A stretch of DNA of 32,979 nucleotides, taken from an uncultured Thiothrix sp. GTDB taxonomy: Bacteria; Pseudomonadota; Gammaproteobacteria; Poriferisulfidales; GCA-002705445. The stretch covers positions 1 to 32,979 of the forward strand of contig CACEJE010000007.1 in NCBI GenBank assembly GCA_902559815.1. Direction: 5' to 3'. Below are positions 1 through 7,134 of this stretch, one piece after another. A model generated the notes under the pieces. The model worked only from the letters and a program-made list of their open reading frames with translations. It did no database searches and had not been told where the DNA came from. The position numbers were made by a program, and so were the translations under genes. Position 1 is the first letter of the stretch, and the number at the start of each line of letters is the position of its first letter.

Positions 1-629
1 CTCATATTTAAAGAATATTCATCATCAATAAAAAAAACAGGTCCATTTATATTTGTGCTTTCTGCATTATTTTTATTCCTTGGTATTCCCATAATATTAT
101 TTTCCATTAAAATTTTTATATAACTCGGATTATGATCTCTGATTAATATGTAAAGAATCTCGTGGTCTAAAAGAAGATTTTCACCACCCCTATGTGCAGG
201 ATTAACACAGTGCAAAAGAAATGATTTCACAGAATTATTGAGTGGATAGTAATAGCCATCTGTATGCCAATTTAACGGTTTATTTGTGTAGGGGATATAT
301 TCCCCTATTTGATTATTATTTGTATCTTTATGATCTTTAATATCAGAAATATTCTTTGAATCTGAAAAAAGATTTGAAATAGAGTTGTTTAAATTCAGCA
401 TTGTGCAAAAATTTTCTAGTTCGTTATTTGTTAATTCTGACTTAAAATTGTATAGAGCAAAATTATATTTGTTCATATTAAATTTAATTAGATCTAAATC
501 CTTTTTTTGAAAATTATTTATATCTAAAGGTATTGAAAATTTATTAATATTAAGAGGATAAAGCTCTAACTTAGTTTGACGCCAGTTCTTATATTCTGTT
601 TCATTTTCTAATATAAATGGTGATTTCAT
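1..629 (-). CDS. TauD/TfdA-family Fe(II)/2-oxoglutarate dioxygenase, 3' end cut by the window edge
   Basis: The ORF track omits this because it runs off the edge. I translated 209 codons from the ATG at 629. The protein contains an HxD iron-binding motif (WHTDGYYYP, His122/Asp124) followed by a hydrophobic strand and an arginine/glycine turn (HRGGEN). This is the typical arrangement of the TauD/TfdA jelly-roll fold, where HxD supplies two of three iron ligands. The distal His and the 2-oxoglutarate-binding Arg would lie beyond base 1 and cannot be checked. No good Shine-Dalgarno precedes the ATG. The gene is transcribed away from dsrA across a 215-bp gap. Members hydroxylate many small molecules (taurine, alkylsulfates, betaines), so the substrate cannot be given. 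The link to sulfur metabolism is inference from position only. Confidence 0.75.
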   Translation of the reverse strand, partial: MKSPFILENETEYKNWRQTKLELYPLNINKFSIPLDINNFQKKDLDLIKFNMNKYNFALYNFKSELTNNELENFCTMLNLNNSISNLFSDSKNISDIKDHKDTNNNQIGEYIPYTNKPLNWHTDGYYYPLNNSVKSFLLHCVNPAHRGGENLLLDHEILYILIRDHNPSYIKILMENNIMGIPRNKNNAESTNINGPVFFIDDEYSLNM

Positions 630-708
630 ATAATATGGTATTTTTTATTAAATTTGATAGGATAGTTACACAGATTATATATTTTTAAGTGGGTTATGAT
701 ATTTTTTT

Positions 709-738
709 TTGATATATATTACTAAAGGGATATATATT
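709..738 (+). promoter_or_regulatory. Candidate sigma70 promoter of the dsr operon
   Basis: TTGATA (709-714) and TATATT (733-738) are separated by 18 bp, each with one mismatch to consensus, about 107 bp upstream of the dsrA start. The region is very AT-rich, so chance matches are easy. It is the best candidate I found in the 630-844 gap, which contains no gene. Confidence 0.4.
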
Positions 739-739
739 A
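711..739 (+). repeat. Two 11-bp direct repeats upstream of dsrA
   Basis: GATATATATTA occurs at 711-721 and again at 729-739, with an 18-bp offset, and overlaps the candidate dsr promoter. It could be a regulator site or simple AT-rich sequence. It is seen directly; any function is inference. Confidence 0.6.
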
Positions 740-844
740 GGGTATAAAGCACACCCCAAAAGAACAGTGTCATTAATTTTAATAAACTCATAAAATTAAG
801 TTATCACTAGATAAGTTTAATGAGATTCATAGGAGAAAAGCATA

Positions 845-2098
845 GTGGCTGACAAACATACTACACCAATGTTAGATGAATTAGAACACGGCCCTTGGCC
901 AAGTTTTATATCTGGTATCAAAAGATTAAGAGACCAACATTCAGATAAAAGAATATCTGGAACAGCAAATTCTTTATTAGGTCAATTAGAACATTCATAC
1001 GAAACTAGAAAAGGTTATTGGAAAGGTGGGACAGTGAGTGTGTTTGGTTACGGAAGTGGTATTATTCCTAGATTTTCTGAAGTTGGTGATGCTTTTCCAG
1101 AATCAAAAGAATTCCACACACTCAGAGTTCAGCCGCCAGCAGGAAATTACTATTCTACCGATATGCTAAGACAACTTGGTCAAAGTTGGGAAAAACATGG
1201 TTCAGGACTACAAACATTTCATGGGCAAACTGGCAACATAATGTTTATCGGGTCAACAACTGAAAATACTCAACACTTTTTTGATGAAATTAATGAATAT
1301 GGATGGGACCTTGGTGGTGCCGGACCTTGTGTAAGAACTGGTATGTGCTGCGTTGGTGCTGCAAGATGCGAACAATCAAATCTTGATGAAATAAAAATTC
1401 ACAGGACACTATTAAATAATTTTACAGATGATGTTCATAGGCCTGCATTACCATATAAATTTAAATTTAAAGTTTCAGGTTGCCCAAATGATTGCGTGAA
1501 TTCAATTGAAAGAGCTGATTTTGCAATTATCGGAACTTGGAAAGATGATATGAAAGTGAATCAAGATGAAGTTAAAGATTTTGTAAAAAGTAAAGGAAGA
1601 CAGTACGTCATAGATAATGTTATATCTAGATGCCCAACAAATTGTTTGTCATTAAAAGATGATGACACTCTAGAGGTTGATAATAGAAACTGTGTTAAAT
1701 GCATGCATTGTTTAAATGTTATGCCAAAAGCCTTAAGTCCAGGTGATGACAAAGGTGCTACTGTTTTAATGGGAGGCAAAAGAACTCTTAAGGTTGGAGA
1801 TCTGATGGGTACTGTTATAGTTCCATTTATGAAATTAGAGACAGAAGAAGACTATGAAAAACTTACTGAATTAGCTGAAGAAACCATAGATTTTTGGGCT
1901 GAAAATGGTTTAGAACATGAGCGTTGTGGAGAAATGATTGAAAGAATTGGGTTGGTAAATTTCCTAGATGGTATTGGATTAGAAGTAGATCCAAATATGG
2001 TTGCAGACCCAACAACAAGCTCGTATGTAAGAATGGATGGCTGGGATGATGAAGCTGAAAAATGGTTTAAAGAGCGCTTACAGTCAGCAGAAGCTTAA
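845..2098 (+). CDS. dsrA: Dissimilatory (reverse-type) sulfite reductase alpha subunit DsrA
   Basis: DsrA forms the cytoplasmic alpha2beta2 siroheme enzyme with DsrB. In sulfur oxidisers it runs in reverse, oxidising sulfane sulfur delivered via DsrC to sulfite. The 417 residues are the usual length. The siroheme/[4Fe-4S] cysteines are visible as GMCCVGAARC (Cys169, Cys175) and SGCPNDC (Cys213, Cys217). An inserted ferredoxin domain follows, with CPTNC and CVKCMHC (Cys263-Cys289). The start is GTG at 845, chosen because AGGAG lies at 831-835 with 9-nt spacing and the protein begins at the expected point. It is the first gene of the operon and is followed 33 bp later by dsrB. The oxidative type is inferred from the co-occurrence of dsrEFH and dsrL. 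Confidence 0.97.
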   Translation: MADKHTTPMLDELEHGPWPSFISGIKRLRDQHSDKRISGTANSLLGQLEHSYETRKGYWKGGTVSVFGYGSGIIPRFSEVGDAFPESKEFHTLRVQPPAGNYYSTDMLRQLGQSWEKHGSGLQTFHGQTGNIMFIGSTTENTQHFFDEINEYGWDLGGAGPCVRTGMCCVGAARCEQSNLDEIKIHRTLLNNFTDDVHRPALPYKFKFKVSGCPNDCVNSIERADFAIIGTWKDDMKVNQDEVKDFVKSKGRQYVIDNVISRCPTNCLSLKDDDTLEVDNRNCVKCMHCLNVMPKALSPGDDKGATVLMGGKRTLKVGDLMGTVIVPFMKLETEEDYEKLTELAEETIDFWAENGLEHERCGEMIERIGLVNFLDGIGLEVDPNMVADPTTSSYVRMDGWDDEAEKWFKERLQSAEA

Positions 2099-2131
2099 TT
2101 AATTAATAATTTTTAAAAATAAGGAAAACAG

Positions 2132-3223
2132 ATGTCAGAACAACAAGTCGAAAAAGCTGCAAATAGACCACCCATAGAAACCGGGTGTCCAGATGCTTTT
2201 CAGTATATGCATCCAGTCATGAGGAAGAATTATGGACAATGGGCTTACCACGAAGATCCTCGTCCCGGTGTATTAAAACATGTCGCGCATAGTGGAGATG
2301 CAATATGGACTGTTAGAGCTGGAACACAAAGAATTTTAGATGTTATGACTTTAAATCTATTGTGCGATATTGGTGACAAATTCGCAGATGGATATGTAAG
2401 GTTTACAATTAGAAGCAATATTGAATATATGGTTGATCAAGAATCTAAAGTTGGTCCTTTGATAGTTGAACTTGAAAAAAATGGATTTGTTGTTGGTGGT
2501 ACAAAAAACTCAGTTGCAATGATTTCTCACACTCAAGGATGGTTACATTGTGATATTCCTGGAACCGACGCATCTGGAGTCGTAAAAGCTATGATGGATG
2601 AAGTTATTGATGAATTTAAAGGTTGGAATATGCCAAATAGGGTTCATATGACTACCTCTTGTTGCCAAATTAACTGCGGCGGTCAAGGTGATATTGCCAT
2701 AAATGTTCAACATACAAAACCACCTAAAATAAACCATGATTTAGTTTCTAATGTTTGTGAAAGACCATCTGTTGTTGCAAGATGTCCTGTTGCAGCAATT
2801 AGACCCGCGCAAGTTAATGGAAAACCATCGCTTGAAGTTGATGAGAAAAAATGTATTTGTTGTGGTGCGTGTTATCCTCCTTGTCCACCTATGCAGATAA
2901 ATGATGCTGAACATACAAAATTATCGGTATGGGTAGGTGGTAATCATTCTAATGCAAGAGGCAAGCCGACTTTTCAAAAACTAGTTGCAGCAGGTATTCC
3001 AAATAATCCACCAAGATGGCCGGAAGCTACCGCTATTGTGAAAAAAATCTTAAGGGCATATAGAGATGATGCAAAAGATTGGGAAAGAATAAGCGATTGG
3101 GTAGAAAGAATAGGTTGGCCAAGATTCTTTGAATTGACTGGGTTGCCATTTACAAAGTTCCATATTAATAATTGGAAAGGCGCTAGAAATAGTCTTAATG
3201 CATCTACTCATATAAGATTTTAA
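2132..3223 (+). CDS. dsrB: Dissimilatory (reverse-type) sulfite reductase beta subunit DsrB
   Basis: DsrB carries the catalytically active siroheme of the DsrAB complex. The 363-residue protein has the family cysteine sets: TSCCQINCGG (Cys177-Cys182), Cys209 and ARCPV (Cys218). A ferredoxin-type segment KCICCGACYPPC (Cys241-Cys251) follows, which would hold the extra [4Fe-4S] cluster. A Shine-Dalgarno-like AAGGA precedes the ATG. It lies 33 bp after dsrA and 33 bp before dsrE on the same strand. Nothing is missing or truncated. Together with DsrA this is the catalytic core of the sulfur-oxidation pathway in the window. Confidence 0.97.
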   Translation: MSEQQVEKAANRPPIETGCPDAFQYMHPVMRKNYGQWAYHEDPRPGVLKHVAHSGDAIWTVRAGTQRILDVMTLNLLCDIGDKFADGYVRFTIRSNIEYMVDQESKVGPLIVELEKNGFVVGGTKNSVAMISHTQGWLHCDIPGTDASGVVKAMMDEVIDEFKGWNMPNRVHMTTSCCQINCGGQGDIAINVQHTKPPKINHDLVSNVCERPSVVARCPVAAIRPAQVNGKPSLEVDEKKCICCGACYPPCPPMQINDAEHTKLSVWVGGNHSNARGKPTFQKLVAAGIPNNPPRWPEATAIVKKILRAYRDDAKDWERISDWVERIGWPRFFELTGLPFTKFHINNWKGARNSLNASTHIRF

Positions 3224-3256
3224 TATTTTAAATACTACTAACTGTGAGGAGATAAA

Positions 3257-3649
3257 TTGAAACTTGGTATACTAATTAATGAAGGACCTTATCAACATCA
3301 AGCTTCGGATACTGCTCTTCAATTTGTAAAATCTGCAATAAAAAAAGGACATGAAATTTATCGCGTGTTCTTTTATAACGATGGTGTAAATAATGCTACA
3401 AGATTTGCAACGCCACCTCAGGACGATAGAAATATCACTAAAGAATGGTCTGCTCTTGCTATAGAGCATAATATTGATATGGTTGTTTGCGTGGCTGCTG
3501 CACAAAGAAGAGGGATTTTAGATAAAGGTGAGGCAGAGAGGAATGGCAAAGATTCTGACAATATTGAAGAAGGATTTAGGATTTCAGGATTAGGTCAATT
3601 GGTTGAAGCTGGCATACAAGCTGACAGATTAATTACATTTGGGGATTAA
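3257..3649 (+). CDS. dsrE: Sulfur-relay protein DsrE (TusD-like)
   Basis: DsrE is the sulfur-carrying subunit of the cytoplasmic DsrE2F2H2 hexamer that passes persulfide sulfur to DsrC. It is homologous to TusD of the tRNA thiolation relay. The conserved catalytic cysteine is Cys78 in the motif MVVCVAAAQRRG, which distinguishes DsrE/TusD from DsrF/TusC. Length (130 aa) is normal. The start is TTG at 3257, supported by GAGGAG at 3246-3251; no ATG lies nearby in frame. The order dsrE-dsrF-dsrH with 9-10 bp gaps indicates co-translation and stoichiometric assembly. The presence of dsrEFH is a hallmark of oxidative rather than reductive dsr operons. Confidence 0.95.
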   Translation: MKLGILINEGPYQHQASDTALQFVKSAIKKGHEIYRVFFYNDGVNNATRFATPPQDDRNITKEWSALAIEHNIDMVVCVAAAQRRGILDKGEAERNGKDSDNIEEGFRISGLGQLVEAGIQADRLITFGD

Positions 3650-3658
3650 TTTTTAAAG

Positions 3659-4075
3659 ATGGGCGAAGAAGCAATAATTAAAAAATTTATGTATGTTAAT
3701 AGAAAAAGTCCATATGGGACTATTTATGCTTTAGAGTCTCTAGAAGTTGTGCTGATATCTGCTGCTTTTGATCAAGACGTAAGTTTAACTTTTACTGACG
3801 ATGGTGTTTATCAATTGATGAAGAATCAAAAAACCGAAGGTATTGGCATGAAAAACTTTTCTTCTACATATTCGGCTTTAGGAGATTATGAAATCAAAAA
3901 AATATATATAGATAAAGAATCTCTAGAAGAAAGGGGTTTATCAATTTCTGATTTACAAGAACTAGTATGGGAAGACGAAGACGAAGACTACGCAGAAAAG
4001 AGTTCGATTAATTTAGTGTCTAGAGATGAGCTTTCAGAAATTATGAACCAACAAGATATTGTGATGAGTTTTTGA
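3659..4075 (+). CDS. dsrF: Sulfur-relay protein DsrF (TusC-like)
   Basis: This is the middle subunit of the DsrEFH complex. The protein (138 aa) shows the DsrE/DsrF-like fold signature KSPYGTIYALESLEVVLISA near the N-terminus and a LTFTDDGVYQL strand. It lacks a DsrE-type active cysteine, and no cysteine is visible anywhere in the sequence. That agrees with a structural role, or with a lineage where the TusC-type cysteine is dispensable. An acidic run (WEDEDEDYAE) near residues 106-115 is slightly unusual. It is 9 bp after dsrE and 10 bp before dsrH. Identity rests on position, length and fold motifs. Confidence 0.92.
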   Translation: MGEEAIIKKFMYVNRKSPYGTIYALESLEVVLISAAFDQDVSLTFTDDGVYQLMKNQKTEGIGMKNFSSTYSALGDYEIKKIYIDKESLEERGLSISDLQELVWEDEDEDYAEKSSINLVSRDELSEIMNQQDIVMSF

Positions 4076-4085
4076 GGATATAATT

Positions 4086-4394
4086 ATGAGTATGTTACAC
4101 ACAGTAAATAAGTCGCCATTTGAAAATTCTTCAATATCTTCTTGTTTGGCTATGTGTACTAATGATAGTAGTGTGCTTTTTATTGAGGATGGAGTTATAT
4201 CAGTTATGAAATCTACAAAGTTTTCTGATTTAATTATGGATTCGCTCAGTAAATACAAAATATATGCATTGAAGCCAGATCTTGAGGCAAGAGGATTATC
4301 ATTAGATAATGTAATAGATGGGGTTGAGATTGTTGGATATGATGAGTTTGTTGATTTAACTACTGAGCATGATTCAGTTCAATCTTGGCTATAG
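4086..4394 (+). CDS. dsrH: Sulfur-relay protein DsrH (TusB-like)
   Basis: This is the third subunit of the DsrE2F2H2 hexamer. The 102-aa protein begins MSMLHTVNKSPF, matching the TusB/DsrH family opening. It carries Cys20 at the position described for the conserved DsrH cysteine, followed by the strand VLFIEDGVISV. The ATG is preceded by GAGGATATAATT, a weak but usable ribosome site. Its placement directly before dsrC fits the pathway, because DsrEFH transfers sulfur to the two C-terminal cysteines of DsrC. No abnormality was seen. Confidence 0.93.
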   Translation: MSMLHTVNKSPFENSSISSCLAMCTNDSSVLFIEDGVISVMKSTKFSDLIMDSLSKYKIYALKPDLEARGLSLDNVIDGVEIVGYDEFVDLTTEHDSVQSWL

Positions 4395-4421
4395 TAAATT
4401 TTTTAATAACCGGAGGTCATT

Positions 4422-4754
4422 GTGGCACTAGAAGTAAACGGAAAAAGTTATGAAGTTGATGAAGAAGGGTATTTAGCAAATCTAAATGATTGGGATGCTG
4501 ATATTGCAAATGCAATGGCGGAAGCTGACGGCGCTGCTTTAGAGGACAATCATTGGGAAGTAATAAATTTTTTACGTGAATATTACGAGGAATATCAAAT
4601 TGCTCCTGCAGTTAGAGTTCTTACTAAGCAAATTGGTAAAAAATTAGGAAAAGAAAAAGGTAATAGTAAATATTTATATGAGTTGTTTCCTTATGGACCT
4701 GCGAAACAAGCTTGTAAGTATGCAGGATTACCTAAACCAACTGGTTGCGTATAA
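4422..4754 (+). CDS. dsrC: Sulfur carrier and DsrAB/DsrK partner protein DsrC
   Basis: DsrC is the small cytoplasmic protein that carries sulfur as a trisulfide or persulfide between DsrEFH, DsrAB and the DsrMKJOP complex. The 110-aa sequence ends in the flexible arm KQACKYAGLPKPTGCV. It has both functional cysteines, Cys98 and penultimate Cys109, with the canonical ten residues between them. It is therefore a true DsrC and not a TusE-only form. The start is GTG at 4422 with a strong GGAGGT at 4412-4417, the best ribosome site in the early operon. That fits the known need for high DsrC levels. Confidence 0.97.
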   Translation: MALEVNGKSYEVDEEGYLANLNDWDADIANAMAEADGAALEDNHWEVINFLREYYEEYQIAPAVRVLTKQIGKKLGKEKGNSKYLYELFPYGPAKQACKYAGLPKPTGCV

Positions 4755-4768
4755 ATTAAAGTCAAAGC

Positions 4769-5506
4769 ATGCAGATATCTATTTTAAGTATTTCAATAGC
4801 TGCATTATTTTATTTAGCTTTTATTATATTAGCTTATGGGTTGGTTTTTAAAGTTCTACAATATACAAAAACACCAGCGCCTCTTAAAATTCCAACTATG
4901 CCCGCACCTATTACAAAAGCGGGCGTAATTTTCAGAATGTCCAAAGAAGTTGTTTTATTTGAAAGCTTATTTAAATCTAGTAAGGCTACTTGGCTTTTTG
5001 GATGGCTTTTTCATTTTGGATTATTTTTGGATATGCTTAGACACTTGCGATATTTTATTGATCCAATATGGACCTGGGTGCTAATAATTCAACCTTTTGG
5101 AAAATATGGTTCAATATTAATGTTTATTGGTTTGGTTGGTTTATTAATTAGAAGAATTGTTGTAGACCGGGTTCGTTATATATCTGCACCATCAGACTAC
5201 TTAATGTTAGTTTTGATCTTATGCATTACTTCAACAGGAATTGCTATGAGTTTTTATTTGGGAGCTGATGTAATAAGCGTAAAATCGTTTTTTGTAGGGC
5301 TTTTAACTTTTGATATTCAAAATATACCTGCTGATCCAGTCTTAATATCACATTTGATAATGGTTGCATTGTTGATGATTATTTTTCCTTATAGTAAATT
5401 ACTTCATGCACCAGGATTATTTTTTAGCCCATCTAGAAACCAAGTTGATAATGCAAGAGAGAATAGACACATTGCAAAATGGGCAAAAGAACTTGAAAAA
5501 AATTAA
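4769..5506 (+). CDS. dsrM: DsrM, heme b-binding membrane subunit of the DsrMKJOP complex
   Basis: DsrM is a NarI-like integral membrane cytochrome b that exchanges electrons between the quinone pool and DsrK. The 245-aa protein has a hydrophobic N-terminal helix (residues about 1-27) and four or five further membrane spans. Candidate heme ligands lie in HFGLFLDMLRHLRYF and SHLIMVALL. A cytoplasmic SPSRNQ-containing tail follows LLHAPGLFF, as in NarI-type subunits. The ATG at 4769 lacks a strong Shine-Dalgarno and sits 14 bp after dsrC, so coupling to upstream translation is likely. dsrK follows after 20 bp. Confidence 0.93.
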   Translation: MQISILSISIAALFYLAFIILAYGLVFKVLQYTKTPAPLKIPTMPAPITKAGVIFRMSKEVVLFESLFKSSKATWLFGWLFHFGLFLDMLRHLRYFIDPIWTWVLIIQPFGKYGSILMFIGLVGLLIRRIVVDRVRYISAPSDYLMLVLILCITSTGIAMSFYLGADVISVKSFFVGLLTFDIQNIPADPVLISHLIMVALLMIIFPYSKLLHAPGLFFSPSRNQVDNARENRHIAKWAKELEKN

Positions 5507-5526
5507 TAACAATTAGGTTTTATTTT

Positions 5527-7092
5527 ATGGCAGATAATAAATTTGACACACCAGAAATCAGAGAGTACCCAATAATTCCAAAGTTACAAAGGGATGTTAT
5601 GTCTCATAGCAAACCTTTTATTGCTAAAGAGCCTCACCAAGAACCACTTGGTTTTCCTGGAGAACTTGTTGATGATTGGCACGATGTTGCAATTAAGAAA
5701 ATGGGTGATTTACAAAGTAAATATAGATCGCTACAGGTTTATCTAGATTCGTGCGTTAAATGCGGTGCATGCACAGACAAGTGTCATTACTATGTTGGCA
5801 CTACAGACCCAAAAAATATGCCAGTTGCAAGGCAAGATTTGTATCGAAAAGTTTATAGAAGATACTTTACATTTGCAGGAAAATATTTTCCAAAATTAGT
5901 TGGCGCAAAAGATTTAACTAAAGAAGTTTTAGATGATTGGTATTCTTATTTTCATCAGTGTTCTCAATGTAGAAGATGTTCAGTATATTGTCCATACGGT
6001 ATAGATACTGCTGAAATTTCTATGGCAGCAAGAGAAGTAATGGACACTATTGGTGTGGGACAAAAATATTGTAATGAAATAATTGGTAAAGTTCATAAGA
6101 TAGGAAATAACTTAGGACTACCTGGCCCTGCGCTAGAAGACACATTAGAAGGTTTAGAAGAGGATGTAGAAGAGGATACAGGAGTAGCTGTTAAATTTCC
6201 TCTTGATGTAAAGGGTGCAGATGTTTTATTAGTTACACCATCAGCTGATTTTTTTGCAGAACCTCATGTCGACGGTTTAATTGGTTATGCAAAAGTATTT
6301 CATGAAGCTGGAATATCTTGGACTATAAGCTCCCATGCAAGTGAAGCTGCTAACTTTGGAATGTTTATTGGTAGTTATGAAAATATGAGAAAACTTGCGT
6401 TGAGAATTAGAGAAGCAGCTTTAGAATTGGGTGTAAAGAGAATTGTTTTTGGTGAGTGTGGACACGCTTGGAGAGTCGCATATAGTTTTTTAAATACTTT
6501 AGCGGGTCCTTGGGACTTTTTAGATCAAAATTATCCAATACCACAACACATTTGCGAAGTAACCCATGGATTAATTGAAGATAACAAACTTAAATTTGAT
6601 AAATCAAAAAATGACGACATGGTCCTCACTTATCATGACTCATGTAATGTTGCGAGAGCTTCAAGAATGGGGGACAAACCTGGTGGTCAATTTGCTATTC
6701 CTAGAAATGTGATCAAAGCTGTATGTAATAATTTTTATGATATGTCTTCAGACACAATTAAAGAAGGAACATTTTGTTGCGGCGGCGGCGGCGGGCTTCT
6801 TACTGATGATTTAATGGAGCTTCGTGTAAAAGGAGCTCTTCCGAGAATGGAGGCACTTAGAAAAGTTGTTGAAGATAATGGTGTAACACATATGGCAGCT
6901 ATCTGTGCTATTTGCAAAAGCCAATTCTCAAAAGTATTCCCATACTATGACTTTACTATGGATCAAATAGTAAGTGTTCACCAGCTAGTTAGTAATGCCA
7001 TAATTTTGACGGGACAAAACGATGAAAATGAAGAAAATGAAGAAAAAGACGGTAAAAACCACTCACAACGGGATATAGATGAAGCAGCATAG
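5527..7092 (+). CDS. dsrK: DsrK, HdrD-like iron-sulfur catalytic subunit of DsrMKJOP
   Basis: DsrK faces the cytoplasm and is the proposed site where DsrC disulfide/trisulfide is handled. It is related to the heterodisulfide reductase subunit HdrD. Two [4Fe-4S] ferredoxin motifs are visible: CVKCGACTDKC (Cys76-Cys86) and CSQCRRCSVYC. CCG-type regions follow for a noncubane cluster: FGECGHAWR, YHDSCNVARA, FCCGGGGG and AICAICKSQF. Length (521 aa) is normal for the family. The C-terminus carries an acidic, Asn/Glu/Lys-rich tail (NDENEENEEKDGKN) encoded by an imperfect AT-rich repeat; I do not recognise it as a family feature. It lies between dsrM and dsrL. Confidence 0.96.
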   Translation: MADNKFDTPEIREYPIIPKLQRDVMSHSKPFIAKEPHQEPLGFPGELVDDWHDVAIKKMGDLQSKYRSLQVYLDSCVKCGACTDKCHYYVGTTDPKNMPVARQDLYRKVYRRYFTFAGKYFPKLVGAKDLTKEVLDDWYSYFHQCSQCRRCSVYCPYGIDTAEISMAAREVMDTIGVGQKYCNEIIGKVHKIGNNLGLPGPALEDTLEGLEEDVEEDTGVAVKFPLDVKGADVLLVTPSADFFAEPHVDGLIGYAKVFHEAGISWTISSHASEAANFGMFIGSYENMRKLALRIREAALELGVKRIVFGECGHAWRVAYSFLNTLAGPWDFLDQNYPIPQHICEVTHGLIEDNKLKFDKSKNDDMVLTYHDSCNVARASRMGDKPGGQFAIPRNVIKAVCNNFYDMSSDTIKEGTFCCGGGGGLLTDDLMELRVKGALPRMEALRKVVEDNGVTHMAAICAICKSQFSKVFPYYDFTMDQIVSVHQLVSNAIILTGQNDENEENEEKDGKNHSQRDIDEAA

Positions 7093-7134
7093 TGCTTTAT
7101 AATTATTTTAGGGATTTAAAGGAAGGGAGAAAAA

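Noticed and set aside
740-756. GGGT/ACCC hairpin downstream of the dsr promoter candidate
   Set aside because: The stem is only four pairs with a long loop and no T-tract, so a chance match is likely.
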